This document shows positions 1 through 6,391 of a stretch of 23,146 nucleotides of DNA, in pieces (position 1 is the first letter of the stretch; each line of letters starts with the position of its first letter). Position numbers and translations under genes: made by a program. This DNA is from a virus, in the IMG/VR virus record IMGVR_UViG_3300037842_001164, positions 1-23,146 of that record, one strand, 5' to 3'. A model generated the notes under the pieces. That model searched no databases. It was not told the origin of the DNA and worked only from the letters and a program-made list of their open reading frames with translations.

Positions 1-1515
1 AATAGTTTCTCTCTTGGCTTCTTGCGTGTGTCCCAACCAAGATCCTATTTTAACGATTATCTCGTTATCCTTAGTTATTGTTGTTACGTCGTTTTCTAAT
101 TGTCCGTTTTCACCCTGTACCTTCACGAAGTTCTGTCCTTCTTCTGGCTCTGCTATTTTCATAACCCTAGAAGCTACATACTTGTCGGCGATTATATTTA
201 TGATTCTTTCTCCAACGACTGATAGGAAAGATTCTAATGCCTGAGTTAATCCAGTAAGGTTGTTAGCATCGGCAGCCTGTAGGGCTTCCAGCGTCTTTCC
301 TGACCTGGCACCTGCTGGTAACCTACCTAAAGCAGCGTCATGGGCACCTAAAGTGTCTTCTATATATTGCCCTAATTCTCCAGAAAGGGAGTCAAACCCT
401 GTAGGCAATGGGTTCATTGTCATCTGCTGGAAGTTTCTGCCTTTGTTTATCTCGATAATTTCTCCGGCCTCGTTTGAAACCACTCCGGCCCCATGGCCTT
501 TGTCGGCAATGATTCTATAAACCAACGCCTGGTTAACGTACATTATCTTTTGTGAAAGGGATCTGTCTAAAGCTTTATTTAAAGGAATGGCGTCTGCCAT
601 CCAGGATCTCTGATATACCTTCAATGGGTTCATTGAGATCTGGAAGAAGATTAATGGGTACTCTCTCTCAGGTAGATCCTCTTCTCTTAGGACCTCACCG
701 CCCGCATATGTGAATAGTTTTATGTTTCCACCCTTTTCGTTCTTCTCGTCGTCCCAAAGTAAGAACTCTTTAACGGTGGCCCTCTTAATAACCTTCTCTT
801 CTTTCTCGCTGTTCTCTTTTCTAATAATCTTTGCTTTTAATCTTGAAACTGCTAATTCTTCGTCAGCCTTTACTTTATCTCTAGCCTTCTTGTTATATCT
901 CTCGTCTACTGCGATAGAGGATAGTGTTCTTCTTGGGGTTTTTGCGGCAAAACTTGAAACAAGCCTTCCACCATATAGATAGGAGTTTTGGGCAATCCAA
1001 ACGTCAAATGGATCGTGATTTCTTACACGAACCTGTCCTTGTCCGCCCTCTGCCTCCTCGTCCCAGTCTATCTCTACGATTCCAACTGAGGTGTTAAGTC
1101 CTGTGTCTACGACGCCATTAATCATAGCCTCTAGGTGTAGTTTTCTAAATATGGAGTCCATAACCTTACCTACTCTTCTGGCATTGGCTACTGTGTCTTG
1201 GTCTATGTCCCCTGGGGTAACGTCCCACTTTGGTCTGTCACCAGTAACATAGTTCTGTATAGCCCTCTTTGAAGAACGTATCTTGTTAACAACCATTCTA
1301 ACCTCACCTCTTCTTTTAGGTGGGTTAGCTTCTAGTGTTTTAAGTGTGGTGTTGTAGGAAAGATAGTGTTTTCCGTCCTCGAACATACGGTTTAGGTACC
1401 ACTCAAGGTCCATTTTCTCTCTGGCTGACTTGGCGTCTTCCAGTAAAGAGTCGCAATAAGAAATCTTCTCCTTATCGTCTAGTTTCTTCCATTCTTTCTT
1501 GTCTACTTTTATCAT
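1..1515 (-). CDS. Phage portal protein (3' end beyond window)
   Basis: An open frame runs 505 codons from ATG at 1515 to the left edge without a stop, so the C-terminus is missing. Portal proteins form the dodecameric ring at the capsid vertex through which DNA is packed and ejected. The call rests on position (directly after the large terminase and one small gene), size, and portal-like sequence: a charged N-terminus, a central region containing NHDPFDVWI near residue 180, and a long helical stretch ending in DAALGRLPAGARSGKTLEAL, which resembles the stem/wing part of P22- and SPP1-type portals. Its ATG overlaps the TGA of the upstream 79-aa gene (ATGA), so translation is probably coupled. 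I cannot assign a portal subfamily by eye. Confidence 0.85.
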   Translation of the reverse strand, partial: MIKVDKKEWKKLDDKEKISYCDSLLEDAKSAREKMDLEWYLNRMFEDGKHYLSYNTTLKTLEANPPKRRGEVRMVVNKIRSSKRAIQNYVTGDRPKWDVTPGDIDQDTVANARRVGKVMDSIFRKLHLEAMINGVVDTGLNTSVGIVEIDWDEEAEGGQGQVRVRNHDPFDVWIAQNSYLYGGRLVSSFAAKTPRRTLSSIAVDERYNKKARDKVKADEELAVSRLKAKIIRKENSEKEEKVIKRATVKEFLLWDDEKNEKGGNIKLFTYAGGEVLREEDLPEREYPLIFFQISMNPLKVYQRSWMADAIPLNKALDRSLSQKIMYVNQALVYRIIADKGHGAGVVSNEAGEIIEINKGRNFQQMTMNPLPTGFDSLSGELGQYIEDTLGAHDAALGRLPAGARSGKTLEALQAADANNLTGLTQALESFLSVVGERIINIIADKYVASRVMKIAEPEEGQNFVKVQGENGQLENDVTTITKDNEIIVKIGSWLGHTQEAKRETI

Positions 1516-1751
1516 GTGTTATCTTTTGCCAAAAGCATTTCCTCTATAGAAATCTCCTCGATTGGAACTATCTCTTGTTCCGGCTCCTTCTCGGTATCTT
1601 CCGCTACAGTTTCAACGGCCTCTTTATATTCGACTACGTCCTTGCTCATTATCTTTAGAAGGTGTCTTTCTCTCTCCTTACCGAAAGAAATATCCTTATA
1701 AACTATGTAGGCTGTTTGAAGCACTATAATAAAAAGTAGTACAAAGTCCAT
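1512..1751 (-). CDS. Small single-pass membrane protein between terminase and portal
   Basis: A 79-residue protein. Residues 2-17 (DFVLLFIIVLQTAYIV) form a hydrophobic N-terminal helix, followed by a basic patch (KERERHLLK) and a very acidic C-terminal half with repeated E/I motifs. The likely topology is N-terminal anchor with a soluble acidic tail. It overlaps the portal start by four bases (ATGA). A -10 box TATAAT lies only eight bases upstream of its ATG and there is no Shine-Dalgarno, so it may begin its own leaderless transcript. Function is not recognised; a role in head assembly or membrane association during packaging is guesswork. Confidence 0.75.
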   Translation of the reverse strand: MDFVLLFIIVLQTAYIVYKDISFGKERERHLLKIMSKDVVEYKEAVETVAEDTEKEPEQEIVPIEEISIEEMLLAKDNT

Positions 1752-1752
1752 A

Positions 1753-1765
1753 TGTGTTAATTATA
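1753..1765 (-). promoter_or_regulatory. Predicted leaderless promoter (-10 box) for the 79-aa gene and portal
   Basis: On the minus strand TATAAT occupies 1765-1760. Seven bases further gives a predicted start near 1753, two bases before the ATG at 1751. The sequence TATAATTAACACATATG nearly matches the elements upstream of the M23 gene and the 340-aa virion gene. The -35 region is weak (TTTATG at a 17-base spacing) and falls in the last codons of the large terminase. Confidence 0.55.
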
Positions 1766-1767
1766 CC

Positions 1768-3258
1768 CTAGTAGTTCTCACCCATAAAGGGATCAATAGG
1801 GCCTTTCTTTCTACTAGACTGTGTCTTTAGTAAGTCTTCAAAATAATTCCCCGATAGGCTTTGTGCCTGCTCCGGCGGGTCTGCTTCAAATCCTACCTCG
1901 TCCATGTCCGTCAAAGCATCGATCATATCATCTCTACGTCCTCTAGGAAACTTTAGTATTTGTTCTTCTAATTCAAACATATCTCTTTTAATGAAAACCT
2001 TACCCCTCTCAAATCTAGGCTGGAGGACTGACCTAATTCTCATCTGTTTTGTAACATGTCCCCTAGATTTAATCTCTACTAAAGGCAGGTATTTGTTCCT
2101 TCTATTTTCCTCGTCGTGAATTGGGGTCATAAGCCCCTGGGCCTGCCCGATTACCTCTATTGTCATCGAGAGTGGTTTCCATAAGGCATGAACCGAGAAC
2201 AGTTGCTCTATAAGTTCTCCAACGGTCCACTGGCCGGTCCTGGCTTCTAGGACATACCAGTTATTTAATGAGTCTACCCCTACGGTTAGGATGCAGGACT
2301 CGTCTGCGTCAGCGTGTTGGCTTACTGCTGGGTCGCAGAGAGAGAATATATTTAAACTTTTCGGCAATTTTGTATCTTCGCCCTCTCCCCAATATTTAAT
2401 CTGGTCTTTTTTAATTAAAGCACTCTCTTCGTCGACCGGGTCGTTCAAATAAAACGAGGAAAACACATAGGATCCCTGCAATTTTCTTAATTCATTTAAC
2501 TTCTCCTCACTTAAAAGCTCTGGAAAGTACAAACTACCGTCTGGGTGGTATGCCCCCTTAATATAAACGTCAACTTCATCAGGCATTTTCTCTAAAATCC
2601 ATGAATATAGCTCATAGTAGGACCAGCGTGTGCCAATTATTATCATTTCTCCATCGTAATCGAGTAAAGAAAAGGCCCGTTTCCACCAATCTATGACTTT
2701 ATCTGACTGATACCTTGTAGCGGAGTTCTCTAGGTTGACCAAGTCGTCAGCTATTATCATACTATAGTGCCTAGAAACAAGGTTTCCTCCTACTCCTGCT
2801 GCTGAGACTGAGGGTTCTCTGACTGAAAGAGGTCGCCCTATAATTTCTATCTCATCTTCATTCCACTTCAAGGACTTGTCGTAAAATTCTCCATATAACT
2901 CAATAAGTTGGGGGTTTTTTCGTAAATGTTCTTTAATTTCACCCATAAAGTTCTGGGCGTTGGCTAAAGTTGCGTTAGCTACTAGTATCCTACTACCTCT
3001 ATCCTCACAAAGTGCCTGTAGAGTCCTCCCAGCGGTAAAGAACGTGCTTTTAAAACACGCCCGCGGGACCAATATCATTTTAATTCGTTTTGTGGAGTTC
3101 TTGTACCAATCAGTCCACTCTCCATGGACATGGTCTACAAGGTACTTTTGGCGTCCGGGGTCCGATTCTATTATATATTTATTGAAATAATAGAGATCAT
3201 CGAGCCCCTTGGCCTTCTTTTTTAATAATAAACTTTCATAGAGTTCGCGTTTACTCAT
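1768..3258 (-). CDS. terL: Terminase large subunit
   Basis: This 496-residue protein is the ATPase-nuclease that translocates DNA into the prohead and cuts it. The N-terminal ATPase has a Walker A variant VPRACFKST at residues 64-72, and Walker B MIIADD at 167-172. The C-terminal RNase H-like nuclease shows acidic residues in SLCDPAV (D309), TIEVI (E368) and RRDDMIDAL (D443, D444, D447), a usual metal-binding set. Length is normal. The start at 3258 overlaps the upstream gene by eight bases. It sits downstream of a small-terminase-like gene and upstream of the portal, the classical order. The Walker A loop has Cys-Phe where many terminases have Gly-His-Gly; related loops of the PRxTFKT type exist, so it is probably active. 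Confidence 0.95.
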   Translation of the reverse strand: MSKRELYESLLLKKKAKGLDDLYYFNKYIIESDPGRQKYLVDHVHGEWTDWYKNSTKRIKMILVPRACFKSTFFTAGRTLQALCEDRGSRILVANATLANAQNFMGEIKEHLRKNPQLIELYGEFYDKSLKWNEDEIEIIGRPLSVREPSVSAAGVGGNLVSRHYSMIIADDLVNLENSATRYQSDKVIDWWKRAFSLLDYDGEMIIIGTRWSYYELYSWILEKMPDEVDVYIKGAYHPDGSLYFPELLSEEKLNELRKLQGSYVFSSFYLNDPVDEESALIKKDQIKYWGEGEDTKLPKSLNIFSLCDPAVSQHADADESCILTVGVDSLNNWYVLEARTGQWTVGELIEQLFSVHALWKPLSMTIEVIGQAQGLMTPIHDEENRRNKYLPLVEIKSRGHVTKQMRIRSVLQPRFERGKVFIKRDMFELEEQILKFPRGRRDDMIDALTDMDEVGFEADPPEQAQSLSGNYFEDLLKTQSSRKKGPIDPFMGENY

Positions 3259-3592
3259 CTAGTCCTTTTAAGGCGGTAATAAGCTCGTCCTTCTTCATTC
3301 CAGGCCTGAAAACTCCAGCCTTAGATCCTATGGCTACAAGGGTTTTCCAAGGAACTTTGTCATAGTCAACCTCAGACGTCGTTATATCTACTGGTTCTGA
3401 GGGTGTTTCGACCTTTGTCTCTCCGCCTGTGAACTCAACAAGTCCTAGGCCGTTTTTCTTTAGTGCATGGTCTGACTCCATTCCGTCTAGGATTCTTTTT
3501 TCTCCTGGTTGGAATATGAAGGTCTCTCCACCACATCTAAACTCTTTTACTTCATCGGTTGGGTTGTGTAACATTTTGGGCTTATATCTCAT
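3251..3592 (-). CDS. Small protein with C-terminal HeH/LEM-like helical domain
   Basis: A 113-residue protein when started at ATG 3592. An in-frame ATG at 3604 exists, but its GAAGG abuts the start codon, whereas GGTGA lies five bases before 3592. The N-terminal half (FRCGGETFIFQPGEKRILDG) looks like a small beta domain. A disordered TPSEP linker follows, then a C-terminal stretch PWKTLVAIGSKAGVFRPGMK ending in a KDELITALKGL helix, the pattern of HeH/SAP-like domains. Such domains bind nucleic acid or protein and are common in small phage head proteins next to terminase. It overlaps the large terminase by eight bases. Specific role unknown. Confidence 0.75.
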   Translation of the reverse strand: MRYKPKMLHNPTDEVKEFRCGGETFIFQPGEKRILDGMESDHALKKNGLGLVEFTGGETKVETPSEPVDITTSEVDYDKVPWKTLVAIGSKAGVFRPGMKKDELITALKGLDE

Positions 3593-3737
3593 ATTTATCA
3601 CCATCCTTCACAGGTATAACTAAAAACATAGTTTCTCCAGTTCTCTTATTATAAACAGCTATAGGGAGGTCTCCAATATAGGAGTATATTCTCCTACTAA
3701 ACTTTCTTATGTTTATCTTCTTTATTTTCTTTTTCAT
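3582..3737 (-). CDS. 51-aa PHD/YefM-like mini-protein
   Basis: A short frame from ATG 3737 to TAA 3582. Its core (IRKFSRRIYSY, GDLPIAVYNK, TMFLVIPV) matches the N-terminal part of the 90-residue PHD-like protein at 5381-5653 (IRKFSRNLKEELLDLPVMIT), so the two look like paralogues. The family is the prevent-host-death/YefM antitoxin fold, a small beta-alpha DNA-binding dimer. No toxin partner is adjacent. The start overlaps the Lys-rich tail of the zinc protein by 41 bases and has no clear Shine-Dalgarno, which lowers confidence. The similarity to the second copy is the main support. Confidence 0.6.
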   Translation of the reverse strand: MKKKIKKINIRKFSRRIYSYIGDLPIAVYNKRTGETMFLVIPVKDGDKYEI

Positions 3738-3879
3738 CTTTTTTGGCGGGCTCTGGTGTAGTAATTATGGATATTAGCCCAAATCTTGGACATGCTCCAT
3801 TATTACAAAAAGGAGCGTCTTTTCCGCCGTCGAAGATGGCTACCGCTTGGACGGGCTCTTGACAGGCTATACAGTACAT
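3697..3879 (-). CDS. 60-aa zinc-ribbon-like protein with charged tail
   Basis: Begins MYCIACQEPVQAVAIF. CxxC at residues 3-6 and CNNGAC about 20 residues later make a compact four-cysteine zinc-binding site. The C-terminal 20 residues are almost entirely Lys/Glu/Asp and probably disordered. A longer frame reaches 3900, but ATG 3879 is preferred because TATACT with an extended TGG lies exactly six bases upstream, giving a transcript that starts on the A of the ATG. Unknown function; small zinc proteins of this sort are frequent in phage packaging and early regions. Confidence 0.65.
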   Translation of the reverse strand: MYCIACQEPVQAVAIFDGGKDAPFCNNGACPRFGLISIITTPEPAKKDEKENKEDKHKKV

Positions 3880-3891
3880 AACGAAAGTATA
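3879..3891 (-). promoter_or_regulatory. Predicted leaderless promoter for the zinc protein/large terminase unit
   Basis: The minus-strand -10 box TATACT (3891-3886) is preceded by TGG, forming an extended -10 (TGnTATACT). The +1 predicted seven bases downstream is 3879, the first base of the ATG. It lies just after a hairpin terminator for the small-terminase unit, so the packaging block may be divided here into two transcripts. Confidence 0.55.
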
Positions 3892-3908
3892 CCATGTCAT
3901 GACTTCGT

Positions 3909-3943
3909 AAAACAGAACTAGCCGCAGTCGAAACCGCAGCTAG
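3909..3943 (-). terminator. Eleven-bp hairpin with UUCG loop and U-rich tail
   Basis: On the minus strand, bases 3943-3918 form a continuous 11-bp stem (CTAGCTGCGGT against ACTGCGGCTAG, two G-U pairs) closed by a TTCG tetraloop, followed by TTCTGTTTT. This fits an intrinsic terminator after the small-terminase unit. The T tract is interrupted, so it may be leaky. Confidence 0.6.
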
Positions 3944-3986
3944 GGAGCAGGTGATTTAATAAGTGCCTTCTAAAAGTGACTCTCAT
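3918..3986 (-). CDS. Possible 22-aa peptide ending in PSCGFDCG
   Basis: ATG at 3986 with GGAAAAG just upstream, TAG at 3918-3920. The peptide is basic at the N-terminus (MRVTFRRHLL) and ends SCGFDCG. Its last nine codons coincide exactly with the 11-bp terminator hairpin. A TATACT box lies about 17 bases upstream of the ATG. It could be a genuine tiny protein, or a chance frame through a terminator. Confidence 0.25.
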   Translation of the reverse strand: MRVTFRRHLLNHLLPSCGFDCG

Positions 3987-4017
3987 CTTTTCCGACTAAA
4001 GTATATCCCAAGGACCT

Positions 4018-4473
4018 CTAGGATTCCAGTTCTTGGTTTAGCCTTCGAATCTTCTCGTCTAATTCCTCTTCTGAGACATCTAAGGAGAGGTTTAGGGTCT
4101 TCTTTTCTACCTTTTGTGGGGCGTAAACCCCTAATATTTTGTTAATTTCTTGGATATAAGCAAGCCTAGTTCTATAGTCTACTGCTAGGTCCCCCCCTTT
4201 TATAACACTGGTGGCCTCTAAGCCCTCTTCTAATCGCTTTTCAACCTTGGAGTTAGGGCCGACTATCTGTTTCTCGTGAAGTCCATCCATTAGATACTTT
4301 CTAAATTCAGGTTTCGCAAAATTTTGGGAGGTCATTGATCTGGCTGAGTTTTCTGTGGTTACATTATAAAACTTCTTTGTGGACTCTACTGGGTTAGGCT
4401 TCTCGCCTTTTTTAATCTTCTCTACTATGTCTTCTGCTACTAGTTTTTGTTTTGCTGACAGGTTTTTCTTCAT
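4018..4473 (-). CDS. terS: Terminase small subunit-like protein
   Basis: A 151-residue, mostly helical protein. The start KKNLSAKQKLVAEDIVEKI, the VTTENSARSMTSQNFAKPEF segment and the length match phage small terminases, in which an N-terminal helix-turn-helix recognises the packaging site and the rest oligomerises and contacts the large subunit. The C-terminal part (from about residue 115) is a charged helix rich in K, E and L, a plausible TerL-binding tail. AGGAA precedes the ATG, which overlaps the TGA of the upstream 32-aa membrane peptide. Position upstream of terL on the same strand supports the call, though several genes intervene. Confidence 0.7.
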   Translation of the reverse strand: MKKNLSAKQKLVAEDIVEKIKKGEKPNPVESTKKFYNVTTENSARSMTSQNFAKPEFRKYLMDGLHEKQIVGPNSKVEKRLEEGLEATSVIKGGDLAVDYRTRLAYIQEINKILGVYAPQKVEKKTLNLSLDVSEEELDEKIRRLNQELES

Positions 4474-4568
4474 TTGTTTCCTATATAAACTACCAACAAT
4501 ATTATAACAGCTATATATATTATAGATGTTGCGAATAGTGTTCCGTTTTGTGCCATTGTTATAATCAT
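4470..4568 (-). CDS. 32-aa single-pass membrane peptide
   Basis: MIITMAQNGTLFATSIIYIA followed by VIILLVVYIGNK: almost the whole C-terminal two thirds is one hydrophobic helix with a short basic end. The TGA overlaps the small-terminase ATG (ATGA), which supports translation. A second Met at residue 5 could be the start; neither has a strong Shine-Dalgarno. Function unknown. Confidence 0.5.
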   Translation of the reverse strand: MIITMAQNGTLFATSIIYIAVIILLVVYIGNK

Positions 4569-4618
4569 TCTAATCTTAGTGTTAAATAGTAACTACATTT
4601 CTACTCCTAAACATTACT

Positions 4619-4777
4619 TTACTTTATCTCCATCCCGACTGGAACGGGCTTATGTGCTTTCAACAACCTAATGGCCATTTCAATAGCACCCTCATTCTCT
4701 TGTGGGCCCCCAAACTCGTCCATAAGGAATTTAGCTAGTATATCTACTTGTTCTTTTAGTGTTATGTTTTCTTTCAT
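4619..4777 (-). CDS. 52-aa helical hypothetical protein
   Basis: The start is unambiguous: AGGAGGTG is seven bases before ATG 4777. The protein begins MKENITLKEQVDILAKFLMD and ends KPVPVGMEIK, predicted largely helical and acidic. It is not recognised. Its leader contains the compact three-stem RNA element at 4799-4873. A short ATGTTTAGGAG sequence follows its stop. Confidence 0.7.
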   Translation of the reverse strand: MKENITLKEQVDILAKFLMDEFGGPQENEGAIEMAIRLLKAHKPVPVGMEIK

Positions 4778-4798
4778 AATTTTCACCTCCTAAACATA

Positions 4799-4873
4799 TA
4801 GAGCGAGGCAAAGTGACTTCATTGCCAAATATATCCCAACTGATATCACCTGTTGGTTAGCACACTCGCTCTA
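4799..4873 (-). ncRNA. 75-base three-way-junction RNA element (tRNA-sized, not a tRNA)
   Basis: The ends TAGAGCGAG (4799-4807) and CTCGCTCTA (4865-4873) are perfectly complementary over nine bases. Between them lie two further hairpins: CCAAC/GTTGG and GGCAA/TTGCC (one base shared with the closing stem). The fold is a closed three-way junction of tRNA length. No T-loop GTTCRA motif, no D-loop GG and no normal anticodon loop are present, so it is not a functional tRNA. It ends about ten bases before the Shine-Dalgarno of the 52-aa gene, so a leader regulatory or processing element is possible. The orientation is inferred from the genes. Confidence 0.45.
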
Positions 4874-4887
4874 CATACTCAGGAACA

Positions 4888-5013
4888 TTATATCCTCACT
4901 GAAGCCTTACACTCCAGCCTAGCACGTTCTTCCTTCTCTTTATCTGTTGCCTTAAGACCACGTTTATTGTGTATCTCTAAGGCCTTTATTAGCTTTTGTA
5001 TACTCCTAAACAT
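4888..5013 (-). CDS. 41-aa basic hypothetical protein
   Basis: MFRSIQKLIKALEIHNKRGL, then a Lys/Glu-rich helix ending CKASVRI. The ATG overlaps the TGA of the upstream 79-aa gene (TGATG), and AGGGGTG lies just upstream, so it is probably translated by coupling. The first codons (ATGTTTAGGAG) are an 11-base sequence that recurs twice more within 400 bases. No recognised domain. Confidence 0.55.
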   Translation of the reverse strand: MFRSIQKLIKALEIHNKRGLKATDKEKEERARLECKASVRI

Positions 5014-5252
5014 CACCCCTGTTCCTCCGATAGGTATTGTTCACTTAACCAGTCTTCAAACGCGTTCCAACCTTCTAAACCAGCTGCAGGGTTGAACTCC
5101 TTATAAGCAGCACCCAGTTTTGAAGCAAACCCCTCTACCGCCTCTTTGCGTATTTGCTTCTCTAGGGGGCTTAGTTTACCTAAAATCTCATTTATAGCCA
5201 TATCTGGTATATCGTCCCAAGCCTCTTTTATTATTTCTCTTATATCATTCAT
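5013..5252 (-). CDS. 79-aa acidic helical hypothetical protein
   Basis: MNDIREIIKEAWDDIPDMAI... with a C-terminal acidic segment (WLSEQYLSEEQG). Predicted all-alpha and acidic, with no cysteine pairs or membrane segment. Overlaps the upstream gene by eight bases and the downstream 41-aa gene by one base. Not recognised; the context is a packed operon leading into the terminase genes. Confidence 0.75.
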   Translation of the reverse strand: MNDIREIIKEAWDDIPDMAINEILGKLSPLEKQIRKEAVEGFASKLGAAYKEFNPAAGLEGWNAFEDWLSEQYLSEEQG

Positions 5253-5397
5253 TTAATTCCCCTTCTTTTGACCTAGCTTCCTCTTCGGAGCTAAACCAAT
5301 ACTGTTTTTGTTTGTGTCCCTTCTTATCCTTTGTGACCTCAAATGTAGTTACACACCACTGACTGGCCTTCTTAACGTACTTAACTAAGATTCGCAC
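5245..5397 (-). CDS. 50-aa basic beta-rich hypothetical protein
   Basis: Core VRILVKYVKKASQWCVTTFE followed by KQKQYWFSSEEEARSKEGEL, a small beta hairpin plus helix. The frame extends to a GTG at 5442, but that would overlap the PHD-like gene by 62 bases and has no good Shine-Dalgarno. GTG 5397, with AAGAAGG eight bases before it and a 17-base overlap, is the better start. Not recognised. Confidence 0.65.
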   Translation of the reverse strand: MRILVKYVKKASQWCVTTFEVTKDKKGHKQKQYWFSSEEEARSKEGELNE

Positions 5398-5653
5398 TAT
5401 AGGGCCCTTCTTCAGAATATATACCCTCGGATTTCTCGACACTAATTACCGTGGTTGTAGGTTCATCTATTTCTGCTATGGGTTGTATTCCCATGGCTTC
5501 TATCCCCATTTCATAAGCCCTAATAGAACCTGGAGTTGCGTTGGGGTCTAAAACATAAGCTACTGGTTTACCGAATCTTGTGATCATGACAGGCAAATCT
5601 AGCAGTTCTTCTTTTAAGTTCCTGGAGAATTTTCTAATTTTAACTTCTCGCAT
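5381..5653 (-). CDS. PHD/YefM-type antitoxin-like protein, orphan
   Basis: A 90-residue protein. The first 37 residues (MREVKIRKFSRNLKEELLDL, then PVMITRFGKPVAYVLDPN) match the prevent-host-death fold: a first strand, a helix ending in Leu residues, then strands with the ITRxGKPVA signature. The remainder (PGSIRAYEMGIEAMGIQPI and an acidic tail) resembles the toxin-binding part in position only. No RelE, Doc or similar toxin gene lies beside it. Start: AAGGAG five bases before ATG 5653. It overlaps the upstream 57-aa gene by 14 bases. A short paralogue lies at 3582-3737. In phages such orphans may act as repressors or neutralise host toxins; which applies here is unknown. Confidence 0.75.
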   Translation of the reverse strand: MREVKIRKFSRNLKEELLDLPVMITRFGKPVAYVLDPNATPGSIRAYEMGIEAMGIQPIAEIDEPTTTVISVEKSEGIYSEEGPYSANLS

Positions 5654-5813
5654 TGAGCTCCTTTAACATATCTCCTTTAAGTTGTTCTAATAAAAAGTCT
5701 AAATTGCCCTCATTATCTGGGTAAGGCCATACTTCTACCCAACCGAAAACCGAGTCTTTGCTTATACCTAGAAGCTTTTTAGCTAAATAATATTTTATAT
5801 TTTTAATTCCCAT
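5640..5813 (-). CDS. 57-aa protein, first gene of the leftward packaging operon
   Basis: ATG 5813 to TAA 5640: MGIKNIKYYLAKKLLGISKD, then an aromatic segment (VFGWVEVWPYPDNEG) and a helical end LLEQLKGDMLKELNARS. No domain recognised. There is no Shine-Dalgarno; the -10 box TAAGAT lies six bases upstream of the ATG, so the message is predicted to start on the initiation codon. It overlaps the PHD-like gene by 14 bases. Confidence 0.6.
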   Translation of the reverse strand: MGIKNIKYYLAKKLLGISKDSVFGWVEVWPYPDNEGNLDFLLEQLKGDMLKELNARS

Positions 5814-5848
5814 GTCTTTATCTTACCCTATTGTCTGACTTATGTAAA
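5813..5848 (-). promoter_or_regulatory. Leftward promoter, predicted leaderless
   Basis: On the minus strand TTTACA (5848-5843), a 17-base spacer and TAAGAT (5825-5820) form a sigma70-type promoter. The predicted +1 is 5813, the A of the ATG of the 57-aa gene. It drives the packaging operon toward position 1. Confidence 0.6.
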
Positions 5849-6090
5849 GCTATAAAAATATTACATAATAGTGTGGGGGTTGATATAAATAACTACCAAA
5901 TCCAGTCCCATCCCTACCTATCCCCCCCTACCTTTCCTTGCTGTGATAGCTTTGTTTAGTGTCAGTGAGGTGGTGGAGAACACGCATGCTAGAATGCTGA
6001 TACTCTACTCTATATCTATATACACTCTTATACTTACCATTTACATTGTCTTTGAGGGTTCCATGCAGATAGTTGTGTTACCCAATCTGT

Positions 6091-6109
6091 TATGCGGGTA
6101 ATATGCGGG
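6091..6109 (+). repeat. Tandem TATGCGGG repeat, 11-bp spacing
   Basis: TATGCGGG occurs at 6091-6098 and 6102-6109, start to start 11 bases, about one helical turn, so a dimeric protein could bind both on one face. The second copy overlaps the left arm of the neighbouring dyad. Confidence 0.55.
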
Positions 6110-6145
6110 ATATATTAAGTCCCAATAAGTTGTATATCCCATTAC
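6098..6145. repeat. Dyad: GTAAT-n4-GGGATATA ... TATATCCC-ATTAC
   Basis: Arms at 6098-6102 plus 6107-6114 pair with 6133-6140 plus 6141-6145, 13 complementary bases with a four-base bulge and an 18-base loop. It is followed by no T run, so it is not a simple terminator. Candidates are an operator, a cruciform or an origin element. Confidence 0.55.
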
Positions 6146-6322
6146 TTCTATCTCTTTATAGTGTGTTTATGTTGTTTTTGAGGGTTTCTAGTGGTTTGGG
6201 GTGGAAAGCGAGGCTGTAGAATGCTCTCTAATCCATTTTTAAGCATATAGTGAGGGTGTAATGCCTTGGATGAATGCTGTTGTTGTAGGGTCTATCTAGT
6301 TCTACAAGTACCAAGAAAGTCC

Positions 6323-6357
6323 TTGACAATATGCGTGTACTATCTATACTAGGTATA
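6323..6357 (+). promoter_or_regulatory. Strong rightward sigma70-type promoter for the early operon
   Basis: TTGACA (6323-6328), 16-base spacer, TATACT (6345-6350). The predicted start is near 6357, leaving a leader of about 35 bases before ATG 6392. TATAC-TAG-GTATA (6345-6357) is a short palindrome overlapping the -10 box and could be an operator. Unlike the leftward promoters, this one gives a message with a Shine-Dalgarno. Confidence 0.75.
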
Positions 6358-6391
6358 CAAGTAGTAAGTTATAGAGAGGTGGTGATTACTA

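Larger units (their letters stand above)
5849..6322. other. Divergent control region without genes
   Basis: About 475 bases between the two divergent promoters hold no frame longer than about 16 codons that I would call a gene. They contain a C-rich run near 5925, three copies of GAATGCT (5992, 6219, 6272), two copies of TTTGAGGGTT (near 6049 and 6176), two TATGCGGG repeats and a strong dyad (separate entries). The content suits operators, an origin or a packaging-related site. None is proven. Confidence 0.5.

Noticed and set aside
4799-4873. tRNA gene on the minus strand
   Set aside because: The length and acceptor-like stem fit, but the T-loop GTTCRA, D-loop GG and a seven-base anticodon loop are all absent.
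5849-6322. CRISPR-like repeats
   Set aside because: The repeated motifs are 7-10 bases, unevenly spaced and not separated by uniform spacers.
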